Assembly: GCA_963841065.1 (NCBI GenBank)
Contig: CAWJBI010000007.1
Span: 14,687 to 78,686, forward strand
DNA length: 64,000 nt
DNA from: M0108 sp963841065
Lineage (GTDB): Bacteria > Pseudomonadota > Gammaproteobacteria > Chromatiales > Chromatiaceae
Direction of reading: 5' to 3'
Below, one piece after another: positions 16,130 through 24,966 of this stretch; the first letter of the stretch is position 1, and each line of letters begins with the position of its first letter. Made by a program: the position numbers and the translations under genes. The notes beneath the pieces are model-generated. The model did no database searches. It was not told the DNA's origin and saw only the letters and a program-made list of their open reading frames with translations.

Positions 16130-17561
16130 GTGAGTAACGAAACAGTCGAAAAGAGTGCGGCGGCGGATGACCTCTATGCCGAGGCCGCGCAGTGGCACAT
16201 CAACACGGGTGGGGAGACCATTCACGCCAAGCGCATGCCTGGCAAGTGGCGTACCATCAAGTGGCTCTCCGCTGCTGTCTGGATCCTGTTTTTCATTGGC
16301 CCCTACCTGCGCTGGAATGGCCGGCAGGCCATCCTCTGGGATATACCCGCGCGTCAGTACCACATCTTTGGCGCGACCATCCTGCCCCAGGATTTCTGGA
16401 TGCTGTCGCTCCTGCTCTTGTTTTTCGCCATCCTGCTGGCCGTCGTGACGGCCTTGGCGGGACGGGTCTGGTGCGGCTATTTTTGCTTCCAGACCGTCTG
16501 GACCGACGCCTTCACCTGGATCGAGGAGAAGCTGGAGGGCCAGCCGGCCGCGCGCCGCAAGCTCGACAAGGCACCCATGGATTTCACAAAATTCCGGATC
16601 AAGGCGACCAAGCATCTCGTTTGGCTCCTGATTGGCTTTGCCACCGGCTTTGCCTTTGTGAGCTGGTTCGTCGATGCGCCAACCCTGTGGCGGCGAGTTC
16701 TTCACGGGCCAGTCCGGAACGGTGGCCTATGTCACCGTGGCCCTCTTCACCGTCGGGACCTACGGTTTGGCGGGATGGCTGCGGGAGCAGGTCTGTTTCT
16801 GGCTCTGCCCCTATGCCCGCATCCAGGGCGTCATGCTGGACCGCACCACCATACTCCCGACTTATGACTTCCATCGCGGTGAGCCGCGCGGCCGGGTCAA
16901 GAAGGGCCAGAAGGAAGAGGACCGCACCACGGGTGATTGCGTGGATTGCAACCAGTGCGTGGCCGTTTGTCCCACGGGTGTCGATATCCGTGAGGGTCAG
17001 CAGGAAGGCTGCATCACCTGCGCCCTCTGCCTGGATGCCTGCGATGCCGTCATGGTCAAGGTTGGCCGGCCTCTGGGGCTGATTCGCTATGCCTCCCTCG
17101 ATGAACTGGAGGGTAAGCCGGTCAAGCCCATGCTGGCCAGGCCGCGCGTCTGGGTCTATGCCGCCATCCTGCTGGCCGCCATCTCGGGCATCCTGTATGG
17201 TTTGACCTCGCTAGCCCCGATTGAGCTCAAGGTACTGCATGAGCGGGCCCCCCTGTTCGCTACCCTGTCCGATGGCTCGATCCAGAATAAATACACCCTC
17301 AAGATACTGAATAAGGACAACTCGGACCTGGAGGTCAAAATCAGTGCCTCGGGGCCGGAGAATATGATAATCATGGGCGGGGACGATCTCGTGATGGCTA
17401 AGCATGGTGCTGTGCATCCCGCCGTGATCTACGTTAAGGTGCCTCGCAAGAGCTTGAAGGCCGAGCGGGAGGACATCACCTTCCGCATCGAGGCTACCCG
17501 ACCGGACGGCCAGGTCATCGCTACGGAGCGCCAGAGCATCTTCATTGGGCCCAAGCGTTAA
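16130..17561 (+). CDS. ccoG: cbb3 oxidase accessory protein CcoG / FixG (frame broken by one extra base)
   Basis: Membrane ferredoxin-type protein; in studied bacteria CcoG reduces Cu(II) for cbb3 assembly. The start GTG 16130 (MSNETVEKSAAADDL) has GGAGAGGG upstream; a TTG at 16115 is in frame. The first part carries several TM helices and GRVWCGYFCFQTVWTDAF. The second part, in the next frame, has TGQSGTVAYVTVALFTVGTY, two Fe-S motifs (CVDCNQCVAVCP and CITCALCLDACD) and a C-terminal Ig-like domain ending TERQSIFIGPKR. Deleting one G within GGCGGCG (16689-16695) restores VDAPTLWREFFTGQSG and about 476 residues. Confidence 0.9.
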
Positions 17562-17604
17562 GCCGCTTTCAGATCAGCCGAGCTTTCATTCAGGAGATCA
17601 AACC

Positions 17605-18150
17605 ATGACCCTACCCACCTCTCAAAGTCTTAAGCCCGTGCCGGCCTGGAAGAGTCCCTGGATCATTGGGTGGGTCTCCCTGGTCGTGGTGGTCCTGATC
17701 GTCAATATCATTTTCGTCGTCCTGGGTTTCTCCACGAATCCAGGGCTCGTGGTCGATAACTTCTACGATCGCGGCCAGGATTACGAGAAGACCTGGGCCA
17801 GCCGGCAAGAGCGTGATCCCGGCTGGGTTCTCCAGGCCGATGTCCCCCTGGATTTGGTGGTCGGCGAGCCCTCGGTGCTGCGCTTCTTCCTCGTCGACAA
17901 GGCCGGCCAGCCGGCGGACATCGATAAGGCCCATTTCTATGCCTACCGTCCCTCGGACGCCAAGCGGGATTTTGATCTGCCCATGATCGAGGAGGGCCCG
18001 GGTCGTTATCGGGTCGATGTGAGCTTTCCCTTGATGGGCATTTGGGACACGCTGGTGGCGGTGCGTCAAGGGGAGGAGGAGTTCAATCTAGGCAGACGCA
18101 TTTCCGTCCCCGCACCCCGGGGCGGATCCCAGGTACCTGTCACGAATTGA
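17605..18150 (+). CDS. ccoH: cbb3 oxidase maturation protein CcoH / FixH
   Basis: Membrane protein required for cbb3 assembly together with CcoI, 181 residues from ATG 17605 (MTLPTSQSLKPVPAWKSPW); the frame opens at 17545. A single TM helix covers about residues 19-40 (WIIGWVSLVVVVLIVNIIFV). The FixH signature NPGLVVDNFYDRGQDYEKTW follows. The periplasmic domain has LRFFLVDKAGQPADIDKAHF and GRYRVDVSFPLMGIWDTLV. It lies between ccoG and ccoI in the standard ccoGHIS order. Confidence 0.92.
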   Translation: MTLPTSQSLKPVPAWKSPWIIGWVSLVVVVLIVNIIFVVLGFSTNPGLVVDNFYDRGQDYEKTWASRQERDPGWVLQADVPLDLVVGEPSVLRFFLVDKAGQPADIDKAHFYAYRPSDAKRDFDLPMIEEGPGRYRVDVSFPLMGIWDTLVAVRQGEEEFNLGRRISVPAPRGGSQVPVTN

Positions 18151-18185
18151 CCCTGGTACCCAACGGTGGCCGATCGACCTTGTCC

Positions 18186-20716
18186 GTGAGCGCCTTCCAG
18201 GATCCGGTTCCTGGCCAGAGACTCCCTTCACGCATCACGCTGTTTCCATTGCGGCCTGCCCGTAGCCCCTCCGTCCGAGGTGCGGGCCCCCGTTCGGAAC
18301 CAGATGCGGTCCTTCTGTTGCAACGGGTGCAAGTCCGTCTGCGAGGCCATCCATGCGGCGGGTCTCGAGGGCTTCTATCAGCGCACCCCCGAGGGTGAGG
18401 TCCTGGGTCCGCCGCCAGAGCCCCCCAAGGAATTGGCCCTCTACGACATCGATGAGGTTCAGGAGGAGTTCGTCGATTCCCTGGGCGACACCCGTGAGAT
18501 CAACTTGCTGGTGGAGGGTATCCATTGCGCCGCTTGCGTCTGGCTGATCGAGAATAGCCTCAAGGCCCTGCCAGGGGTGGCCGAGGCGCGGGTCAATCTC
18601 ACCGGCCGGCGGCTGCGACTCAAGTGGGACAACAGCCGCCTCAAGCTCTCCCAGGCCCTCAGGCGGCTGGGGGAGATCGGCTACGCCGCCGTGCCTTTCG
18701 ATCCGGAGGTGGCGGAGGGTTCGCTGCAGCGCGCCAATCGGCGCCTCCTTTATCGCCTGGCCGTCGCCGCCTTTGGCATGATGAATCTCATGTGGATCTC
18801 CATCGCCCTTTATTCCGGGGCGGACCAGGGCGAGTTTCGCGGCCTCTTCCATTGGATCGGTTTCGCCATCGCCACCCCCGTCCTCATCTATTCCGGTTGG
18901 CCCTTTTATCGGGGCGCCTGGCTGGGCGTCCGGGCCCGTAGCCTCACCATGGACCTGCCTATTGCCATCGGCGTTTCCATCACTTATGGCTATTCCCTCT
19001 ACGTCACGATCAGCGGGTCCCGTATCGGCGAGGTCTATTGGGACACGGTCGTAAACTTTCTCTTTGTGATTCTGGTCGGCCGCTTCCTGGAGTCGATCTC
19101 CAAGCGCCAGGCGGTGGCCTCCACCCAACGCCTGCTTGATCTCCAACCCAAGGTCGCGACTGTCTTACGCGGTGGCGACGAGGTGCTGTTGCCGATCCGG
19201 GCCGTCAAGGCCGGTGAAACTGTCCTGGTGCGGCCGGGCGAGAAGGTGCCCGTGGATGGCGTCATCCTGGAGGGCGAGAGCCAGATGGATGAATCCATGC
19301 TCACCGGCGAGGCGGCGCCGGTCTCGAAGCAGCGGGGCGATCGGGTGGCGGCGGGGACCCTGAATGGCTCTGGCGCCCTCCGGGTTCAGGTCGAAGGCCT
19401 GCTGCGAGACACGGCCCTGGGGCGCATCATCGCCTTGGTGGAGGAGGCCCAGGCGAGCAAGGCGCCCATCCAATGCACCGCCGATCGCATCGTCCCCTGG
19501 TTTGTCGCCGTCACCCTCACCCTGGGGCTGGTGACCTTCCTCTTCTGGGTAGGTACCGATTTCGAAGTCGCCCTCATGGCGGCTACCGCCGTCCTCATCA
19601 TCACCTGTCCCTGTGCCTTCGGCATGGCAACCCCCATGGCCATTGCCGTTGCCTCGGGGTTGGGCGCCCGCCATGGCATCCTGGTCAAGACCGGCGCCGT
19701 GCTGGAGAGCCTGTCCAGCATCGACCACTTCGTCTTCGACAAGACCGGCACCCTCACCGAAGGCCGGCCGGCGGTGACCGCCATCGCCAGTGGGGGCGGC
19801 ATCTGGCGGGGCGGTGAGCTACTGGACCCCAACTCGGACCTGGCCCGGCATCTGGCCAGCCTGGCGGCCCTGGAGCGCTTCTCGGAACACCCGGTCGCCC
19901 TGGCGGTGCTTAATCTCTGTCGGGACCAGGGGGTTGAGTTCCGCCATCTGGCGGTGACGGACACCCTGTCCCGACCAGGTCATGGCATCCTCGGCCGGGT
20001 GGCTGGGCAATCCCTGATCGCGGGCACCGCCGAGTGGCTGATCGCTCAAGGCGTCGATGCCCTGGGCGGGACCCTTGGCCGTCGCGGATCAAGAATTCCA
20101 GACCAGTGGCGCAACCCTCATCCATGTCGCCCTTGAGGGGCGGGCCGTCCTGGTCCTGGCCGTCCAGGATCGGTTGCGGTTCAATGCGGCGGAGGTCGTG
20201 GCCGGTCTCAAGGCCCAGGGTATCCACGTTACCCTGCTCACGGGAGATCGACTCGCTACGGCGGAGCGGATCGCCGCCGCCTTGGGCGGGGTCGAGGTGA
20301 TCGCCGAGGTCCTGCCCGAGGCCAAGGATCGGGTGATCGCCGACCTCCAGCACCATGGCCAGCGGGTGGCCATGGTGGGGGACGGCGTCAACGATGCCCC
20401 GGCCCTGGTCCGCGCCGATGTGGGCATCGCCATGGGCAGCGGCACCGATGTCTCCATTGCGAGCGCCGATATCGTCCTGATGCAGGCCGATCTCGCCCGG
20501 GTGCCACAGGCTGCCGCTCTGTCGCGCCGGACCCTCAAGACCATCCGTCAGAATATCGGCATCTCCATTGCCTACAATCTCATCATGGTGCCTCTCGCCA
20601 TGGCGGCCCTCGTCACCCCCCTGGTGGCGGCCGTATCCATGCCCCTGAGTTCCCTCGCGGTTATCGGTAACTCTGCCCGCATTCGCAAACTCTTCCAGAA
20701 ACCTAACCAGGGCTGA
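18186..20716 (+). CDS. ccoI: Copper-translocating P1B-type ATPase CcoI / FixI (two apparent +1 insertions)
   Basis: Heavy-metal ATPase that exports Cu(I) for cbb3 maturation. An N-terminal CFHCGLPVAPP and FCCNGCKSVCEAI metal region is followed by an HMA domain (GIHCAACVWLIENSLKALPG), eight TM helices, the TGEAAPVSKQ actuator motif and ITCPCAFGMATP in the membrane. DKTGTLTEGRP is the phosphorylation site, and GDGVNDAPALV the hinge. Two breaks exist. No usable start precedes CFHCG in frame, whereas GTG 18186 reads MSAFQDPVPGQRLPSRI one frame away (extra base about 18236-18240). An extra G near 20068-20070 separates VDALGG from PLAVADQEFQ. Corrected length is about 840 residues. Confidence 0.9.
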
Positions 20717-20726
20717 ATCCCGCTCC

Positions 20727-20945
20727 ATGGAAGTCATCTACGGTCTTATTCCTGGCATGATCCTCCTCGGCCTTGGCGCCGTCATCGTCCTCTTCTGGGC
20801 GGCCCGTTCCGGTCAATTCGACGATCTGGAGGGGGATGGCCAGCGTATCCTCATGGACGAGGATGCCGTGGATCCCCGGCGGATTCCCGACGCGGAGGGG
20901 ATGCCTGAAAGCCGGGAAGGGGCAGACAAAAAGACCGACACCTAG
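20727..20945 (+). CDS. ccoS: cbb3-type cytochrome oxidase assembly protein CcoS
   Basis: Small membrane protein needed for cofactor insertion into cbb3 oxidase, 72 residues. The family start MEVIYGLIPGMILLGLGAVI is followed by VLFWAARSGQFDDLEGDGQR with the conserved Asp/Glu cluster, then IL-DED. An acidic variable tail (RIPDAEGMPESREGADKKTD) ends it. It starts 10 bases after ccoI and closes the ccoGHIS cluster. The convergent next gene lies 206 bases away, and I see no clear terminator between them. Confidence 0.93.
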   Translation: MEVIYGLIPGMILLGLGAVIVLFWAARSGQFDDLEGDGQRILMDEDAVDPRRIPDAEGMPESREGADKKTDT

Positions 20946-21151
20946 CCCTTGCGGCTATTCACGCCTTCTCGAAGACGGCAAGCGCCGGGGCGGATTTAGG
21001 GCCAGCCTCGGGCAAAGAGCCTGGAGCTGATCGGGATTCTATTCAATACCCCGCAATGGTTTGGCAAGAATTGAGGCATCTTCGTGCGCCGACAGGTCCA
21101 TGCGGGTCTCAGGGTCCGCCAGGCCTGAGCAGCACCTTTCTGAATCGTCAC

Positions 21152-21883
21152 TTAGAGGGCATGGCCCGTCACCATCCGGCTGGCGGGTCCGAGCAGATAG
21201 AGATAACGGCTGGTGATAGACTCGGGCGCGGCCAGGTCCGCCGGGTTCTCACCGGGATAGAGGCGGGCGCGCAGACCGGTGCGGACGATGCCGGGGTCCA
21301 GGCTGTTGACCCGCAGCCGACCCTGGTCGCGGGTCTCCTCCGCCAGGGTCTGCATCAGGCCCTCGATGCCGAACTTGGCGGCGGTGAAGGCGCCCCAGTA
21401 GGCCAGGCCCTGGCGACCAACGCGATCCGCGGTGAAGACGATGGCAGCGTCGGGGGCTTGCCGGAGCAGGGGCAGGCAGGCCTGGGTGAGCAGGAAGGGG
21501 GCGGTCAGATTGATGCGCAGGACCCGCTCCCACTCGCTGGCGTCATAGTCATCGATGCGGCTCAGGAAGGGTGCGAAGGCGGCGCAGTGGGCCAGGCCAT
21601 CCAGCCGGCCGAATTCCCGCCCAATCGTGGCCGCGACGGCGGCATATTGCGGCTCGTCGCCCGCCTCCAGGTCCAGGGGCAGGATGGCGGGCTCCGGGGC
21701 GCCAGTCGTGGCAATCCGATCATAGAGGGGCTCTAGCGGGGCCTCTTCCTTGTCCGAGAGGATGACGGTGGCGCCGTGGGACGCGCAGGCACTGGCGACG
21801 GCGGCGCCCAGGCTGTCGGCGGTGCCCGTGACGAGGATGACGCGGTTGACGAGGAGGTTGGGAGCGGGTTGATAATTTTCCAT
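21152..21883 (-). CDS. SDR-family protein, YciK-like, with catalytic residues replaced
   Basis: A 243-residue short-chain dehydrogenase/reductase fold closest by eye to E. coli YciK: NYQPAPNLLVNRVILVTG start, EWERVLRINLTAPFLLTQA and VGRQGLAYWGAFTAAKFGIE. The usual YxxxK dyad is FxxxK (F166, K170), and the active-site Ser position reads Ala/Asp (TAD, 151-153). The glycine motif is GTADSLG instead of GxxxGIG, and NAG is replaced by CAA (100-102). Cofactor and substrate binding may survive, but ordinary SDR catalysis looks unlikely (inference). It is transcribed towards ccoS and sits downstream of the ubiG group on the same strand. Confidence 0.75.
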   Translation of the reverse strand: MENYQPAPNLLVNRVILVTGTADSLGAAVASACASHGATVILSDKEEAPLEPLYDRIATTGAPEPAILPLDLEAGDEPQYAAVAATIGREFGRLDGLAHCAAFAPFLSRIDDYDASEWERVLRINLTAPFLLTQACLPLLRQAPDAAIVFTADRVGRQGLAYWGAFTAAKFGIEGLMQTLAEETRDQGRLRVNSLDPGIVRTGLRARLYPGENPADLAAPESITSRYLYLLGPASRMVTGHAL

Positions 21884-21936
21884 AAGGGTGTGTCGATGTG
21901 GCGGAAGGGATAGGGGCTAGCCGCGTGGATCCTCTG

Positions 21937-22857
21937 TCAACGCCAGGTCGTGCGCCAGGCGATCCAGAGCTTGCGCAGGGGGGTGAGGCTTAGCCGTTGG
22001 TCAACGACCTGGTACGACAGGGCCTCGATCTCCCGAAGCAGGCTGGCAAGGATGCGGGCGCGCACGCGGGCGAAGGGGGGGAGGGCGCCTAGAGGGGAAG
22101 ACCGGGCTGGTAAGGCCTGGGCTTGACGGGCGAGTTCGGGGAGCCACTCCGGAAGGCGGGCACGGTGCGGGCCTTGGCGGAGGGCGTCTGGGGTCAGGTC
22201 ATGGGGGCCCAACAGGTCCATGGGGATGGGCGCACGACCTTGGCGGGCCAGCCAGCCGCTGTCGCGAATGCGATAGACCAGGGCGCAGAAGGCACCGATG
22301 GCTCGTGCCGAGGCGATGCGATCGGGGTCGGTGAGACCATGGCAACCGGCCATGAGTTCGAACAGCGCGCCGAGATCGGCATCACAGGCCCGGATCAGGG
22401 CCGCCGAGTCCGGCAGGGGGCGACGCAGGATTTCCTCCTCCACCTGGCCAGCCATCTGGAGAAAAGGCTGGAGGGGTAACTGGTGTTGGCTCACCACCGC
22501 CTGTACGGCCTGGCTCAGGGGATGGCTGGGCTGGCCGCCGGGGAGCTTGTCCAATTCCTCGCACCACCACAGGAGCTTAAGCCGGGCAACGCCGGGGTCG
22601 CTGACCTCCACCAGGATGGCCCGGACCTGATGACGCCAGGCGGCGAGGATCGCCAGGTCGTCACGCAAGCTGGGTGGTGAAAATCTCAGGCTGTAGTAGG
22701 TCGAGGAACCCAGGGGGGTGGCGGGGTTGGGGAAACGCCAGGAGGCGGGACGACTCGTCACGCTGGCTCGCGGGCCGGAGGTGGCCCTGTTTTTTCCTGC
22801 AAGTTCCGGGTCCGGTAACGAGTCCGTCAAGGGTCCGCCGCTCCGGGTCTCAGTCAT
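21937..22857 (-). CDS. Squalene/phytoene synthase-fold protein, NDUFAF6-like
   Basis: 306 residues from ATG 22857, chosen because it overlaps the ubiG stop by 8 bases (ATGACTGA). The fold is indicated by STYYSLRFSPPSLRDDLAIL, AILVEVSDPGVARLKLLWWC and IGAFCALVYRIRDSGWLARQ. The two Asp-rich prenyl-diphosphate motifs are degraded: the first reads EELD, the second RDSGWL in place of RDxxED. It therefore resembles the non-catalytic NDUFAF6/C8orf38-type relatives (complex I assembly in mitochondria) more than a true CrtB or HpnC. Translational coupling to ubiG suggests a role in quinone or respiratory-chain biogenesis (inference). Confidence 0.7.
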   Translation of the reverse strand: MTETRSGGPLTDSLPDPELAGKNRATSGPRASVTSRPASWRFPNPATPLGSSTYYSLRFSPPSLRDDLAILAAWRHQVRAILVEVSDPGVARLKLLWWCEELDKLPGGQPSHPLSQAVQAVVSQHQLPLQPFLQMAGQVEEEILRRPLPDSAALIRACDADLGALFELMAGCHGLTDPDRIASARAIGAFCALVYRIRDSGWLARQGRAPIPMDLLGPHDLTPDALRQGPHRARLPEWLPELARQAQALPARSSPLGALPPFARVRARILASLLREIEALSYQVVDQRLSLTPLRKLWIAWRTTWR

Positions 22858-23569
22858 CCGCAGGGCGCTGGCAAGCTGCCAGGTAATTGACGTCCAAGTC
22901 TTGCTCGTCGAGGCGATAGGCACCCATCAGGGGGTTGTAAGTCATCCCCGTGAGGTGGGTCAATTCCAGATCCGCAGCGCGAATCCAGCGCCCCAATTCC
23001 GAGGGGCGAATGAAGCGGGCATAGTCGTGGGTGCCACGCGGCAGCCAACGCAGCAGGTATTCGGCGCCGATGATGGCCAAGAGGTAGGCTTTGGGGTTGC
23101 GGTTGAGGGTGGAGAAGAAGACCTGTCCGCCGGGCTTGACCAGGCGGGCGCAGGCGGCGATGACGGATGCGGGGTCCGGCACATGCTCCAGCATCTCCAT
23201 GCAGGTGACGATGTCGAAGCAGGCCGGGCATTCCGCCGCCAGGGTTTCGGCGGCCACCTGGCGGTAGTTCACCTCAACCCCGGTTTCCAGGGTGTGGAGT
23301 TCCGCGACCTTGAGGGGCAACTCCCCCATATCGATGCCGGTGACATGGGCCCCGCGGATCGCCATGCTCTCGGCCAGAATGCCACCGCCACAGCCGACAT
23401 CCAGCACCTCCTTGCCCGCCAGGCCCGCCATCCGATCCACATAATCAAGCCGCAAGGGGTTGATCTCATGCAGCGGCTTGAATTCGCTGTGGGGATCCCA
23501 CCAGCGGGCCGCCAAGGCCTCGAACTTGCTGATTTCAGCGGGATCGACGTTGGGGATTGCTGCGCTCAT
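22850..23569 (-). CDS. ubiG: Ubiquinone biosynthesis O-methyltransferase UbiG
   Basis: SAM-dependent methyltransferase that performs both O-methylations in ubiquinone synthesis; 239 residues. The N-terminal NVDPAEISKFEALAARWWDP and PLHEINPLRLDYVDRMAGLA are family-specific. SAM motif I is VLDVGCGGGILAESMA, followed by VTGIDMGELPLKVAELH and DIVTCMEMLEHVPDPASV. A GAGG site precedes the ATG 23569. It is first in an apparent two-gene unit with the squalene-synthase-fold protein. The gph phosphatase often found next to ubiG is not here. Confidence 0.95.
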   Translation of the reverse strand: MSAAIPNVDPAEISKFEALAARWWDPHSEFKPLHEINPLRLDYVDRMAGLAGKEVLDVGCGGGILAESMAIRGAHVTGIDMGELPLKVAELHTLETGVEVNYRQVAAETLAAECPACFDIVTCMEMLEHVPDPASVIAACARLVKPGGQVFFSTLNRNPKAYLLAIIGAEYLLRWLPRGTHDYARFIRPSELGRWIRAADLELTHLTGMTYNPLMGAYRLDEQDLDVNYLAACQRPADD

Positions 23570-23642
23570 GCGTGTGCCTCGGCCAGGATGAGTGGCGGGC
23601 CTTGCTGGGCCCCGATCCCGCCATTGTAGGCGATACCGGCCC

Positions 23643-24191
23643 TCAGGGCATGAAGGGGACTATCCCCGCCATGGGCCGGGCGAACTGGCTCATGTGTTCC
23701 CGCATCATGACCACCCCCCCGGTCATACCATGAATCCGGGAATCGAGGATACCCATGGCATTGCGCACCAGTTCCATATTCTCTTCGACGCTGGCCATTT
23801 CCCCCGCCATGGCTTGGGTGTTGCCGCGGATCTGGGGCATGATCCGGGCCATTGATTCCATGCGAGCGGCGATGGAGTCCATGTGGGTCATGTGGTCGTC
23901 GAAGGATTTCATGTTCGCGGTGATGTCGCCCATGTCCGCATCCACGCCCACCAGGTGGTCGTGCATGGAGTACATATCCGAAATAATCTCGTTGAAGTCC
24001 TGGTAAAGGACCCGAGCGTGATAGACGTCAAATGCCGCCCCCAGCAAGAGCAGCAGGGAGGTGGCGATAATGACGATATCGGTGATGCGGAAATGGCGAT
24101 GGCGCTCGTCTAGATGGAGCTGGGTCGCGCGACCCAGCTGTTTGATAACCTCGATGACAGCCCGCCTGGGGTCTTCTCGTCGGCTTCTCAT
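23643..24191 (-). CDS. Unknown single-pass membrane coiled-coil protein, paralogue 1
   Basis: 182 residues, no function recognised. A basic N-terminus is followed by one TM helix at about 37-54 (DIVIIATSLLLLLGAAF). A long Met-rich helical region spans about 60-165 with repeated M at heptad-like spacing (HMTHMDSIAARMESMARIM). The C-terminus is QFARPMAGIVPFMP. The upstream neighbour 24216-24797 has the same plan and a related C-terminal end (RMAKPMRNMNKMFPFP). The gap is 24 bases, so they form a tandem operon. A strong GGAGGGA site precedes the start. Similar proteins may have been mislabelled as translation initiation factors; nothing here supports that. Confidence 0.75.
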   Translation of the reverse strand: MRSRREDPRRAVIEVIKQLGRATQLHLDERHRHFRITDIVIIATSLLLLLGAAFDVYHARVLYQDFNEIISDMYSMHDHLVGVDADMGDITANMKSFDDHMTHMDSIAARMESMARIMPQIRGNTQAMAGEMASVEENMELVRNAMGILDSRIHGMTGGVVMMREHMSQFARPMAGIVPFMP

Positions 24192-24215
24192 GCTCTGTCC
24201 CTCCTGGATGGGCCG

Positions 24216-24797
24216 TTAGGGAAATGGGAACATCTTGTTCATGTTGCGCATCGGCTTCGCCATTCGGCCCAATTCGATGCTCATGATCTGGACCTCGTTA
24301 TTCATCAGGTCCATGTTGAACGAGACATTGGAGATATGGGTGCGGACGGTGGCGAGATAGTCATCGATGCCCGTCACGTTGGCGCGCATATCATTCATGT
24401 CCGTGAGGATGTTGCTCATCTCGACGTCCATGAGGGCGGTGCGTTGATCGACCGTCTCCAGCAGGGCTACGCGACTCTCAATGGCGTTCATGTGGCCGCT
24501 GATGGCATTCATCTGCTGACTCACAGAGATGAAGTGTTCCTTCATGCCCTCGACGACGCTGGAGATGCGGGAGACCTGGGAGGTCAAGGTGAAGAGCAGG
24601 AGGGATAGGGAGATAGAGATGGCGGCCAGAATAAAAGTGCCCGCCTGAATGCCGTAATTGAGGCGGGTACTGAGGCGGTTAGTCAGTTCGATCTCGCTGA
24701 GGATGATGCCCTCGAAGGAACTCAGGGCCCGCCGATACTGTTGCTGGAGGATGGCGTCGTCAACAGCCGTCCTGGGTTTGATGTCTTCTTCCGTCAT
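24216..24797 (-). CDS. Unknown single-pass membrane coiled-coil protein, paralogue 2
   Basis: 193 residues from ATG 24797 (MTEEDIKPRTAVDDAILQQQ), preceded by AGGA; the frame also opens at 24848. A cytoplasmic helical segment of about 45 residues leads to one TM helix (about 48-70, YGIQAGTFILAAISISLSLL). A heptad-like region follows, rich in Met, Asn and Ile (ISSVVEGMKEHFISVSQQMN), ending MAKPMRNMNKMFPFP. It is the first gene of the pair with 23643-24191. The topology, a short inside domain with a long outside coiled coil, could suit a scaffold or envelope-spanning complex; no motif gives a function. Confidence 0.72.
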   Translation of the reverse strand: MTEEDIKPRTAVDDAILQQQYRRALSSFEGIILSEIELTNRLSTRLNYGIQAGTFILAAISISLSLLLFTLTSQVSRISSVVEGMKEHFISVSQQMNAISGHMNAIESRVALLETVDQRTALMDVEMSNILTDMNDMRANVTGIDDYLATVRTHISNVSFNMDLMNNEVQIMSIELGRMAKPMRNMNKMFPFP

Positions 24798-24966
24798 GGA
24801 GTCCTGCTCGTATCTTCTTATGGGTTGGGGTGGGAGGGCCGGACCCACCGCAATTTAATTAAATTCTAACGCTAAACAGACTTGAATGCCCATGATTTCC
24901 CTGTCGTGGACCGCGCTGCTCAATTTTTTCAGGCCCTTGTCGAAACCTTGATCTTCAGCGGTGACC

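Noticed and set aside
2735..20100. Programmed +1 frameshifting as the reason for the broken frames
   Set aside because: No prfB-like slippery codon plus stop or shared motif occurs at the five sites, and the genes are not known recoding targets.
23592..24608. Plus-strand ORFs opposite the coiled-coil pair
   Set aside because: Composition is His/Val/Asp-rich as expected for the complement of Met/Asp/His codons; no start signals. The minus-strand frames have good ribosome-binding sites and TM helices.
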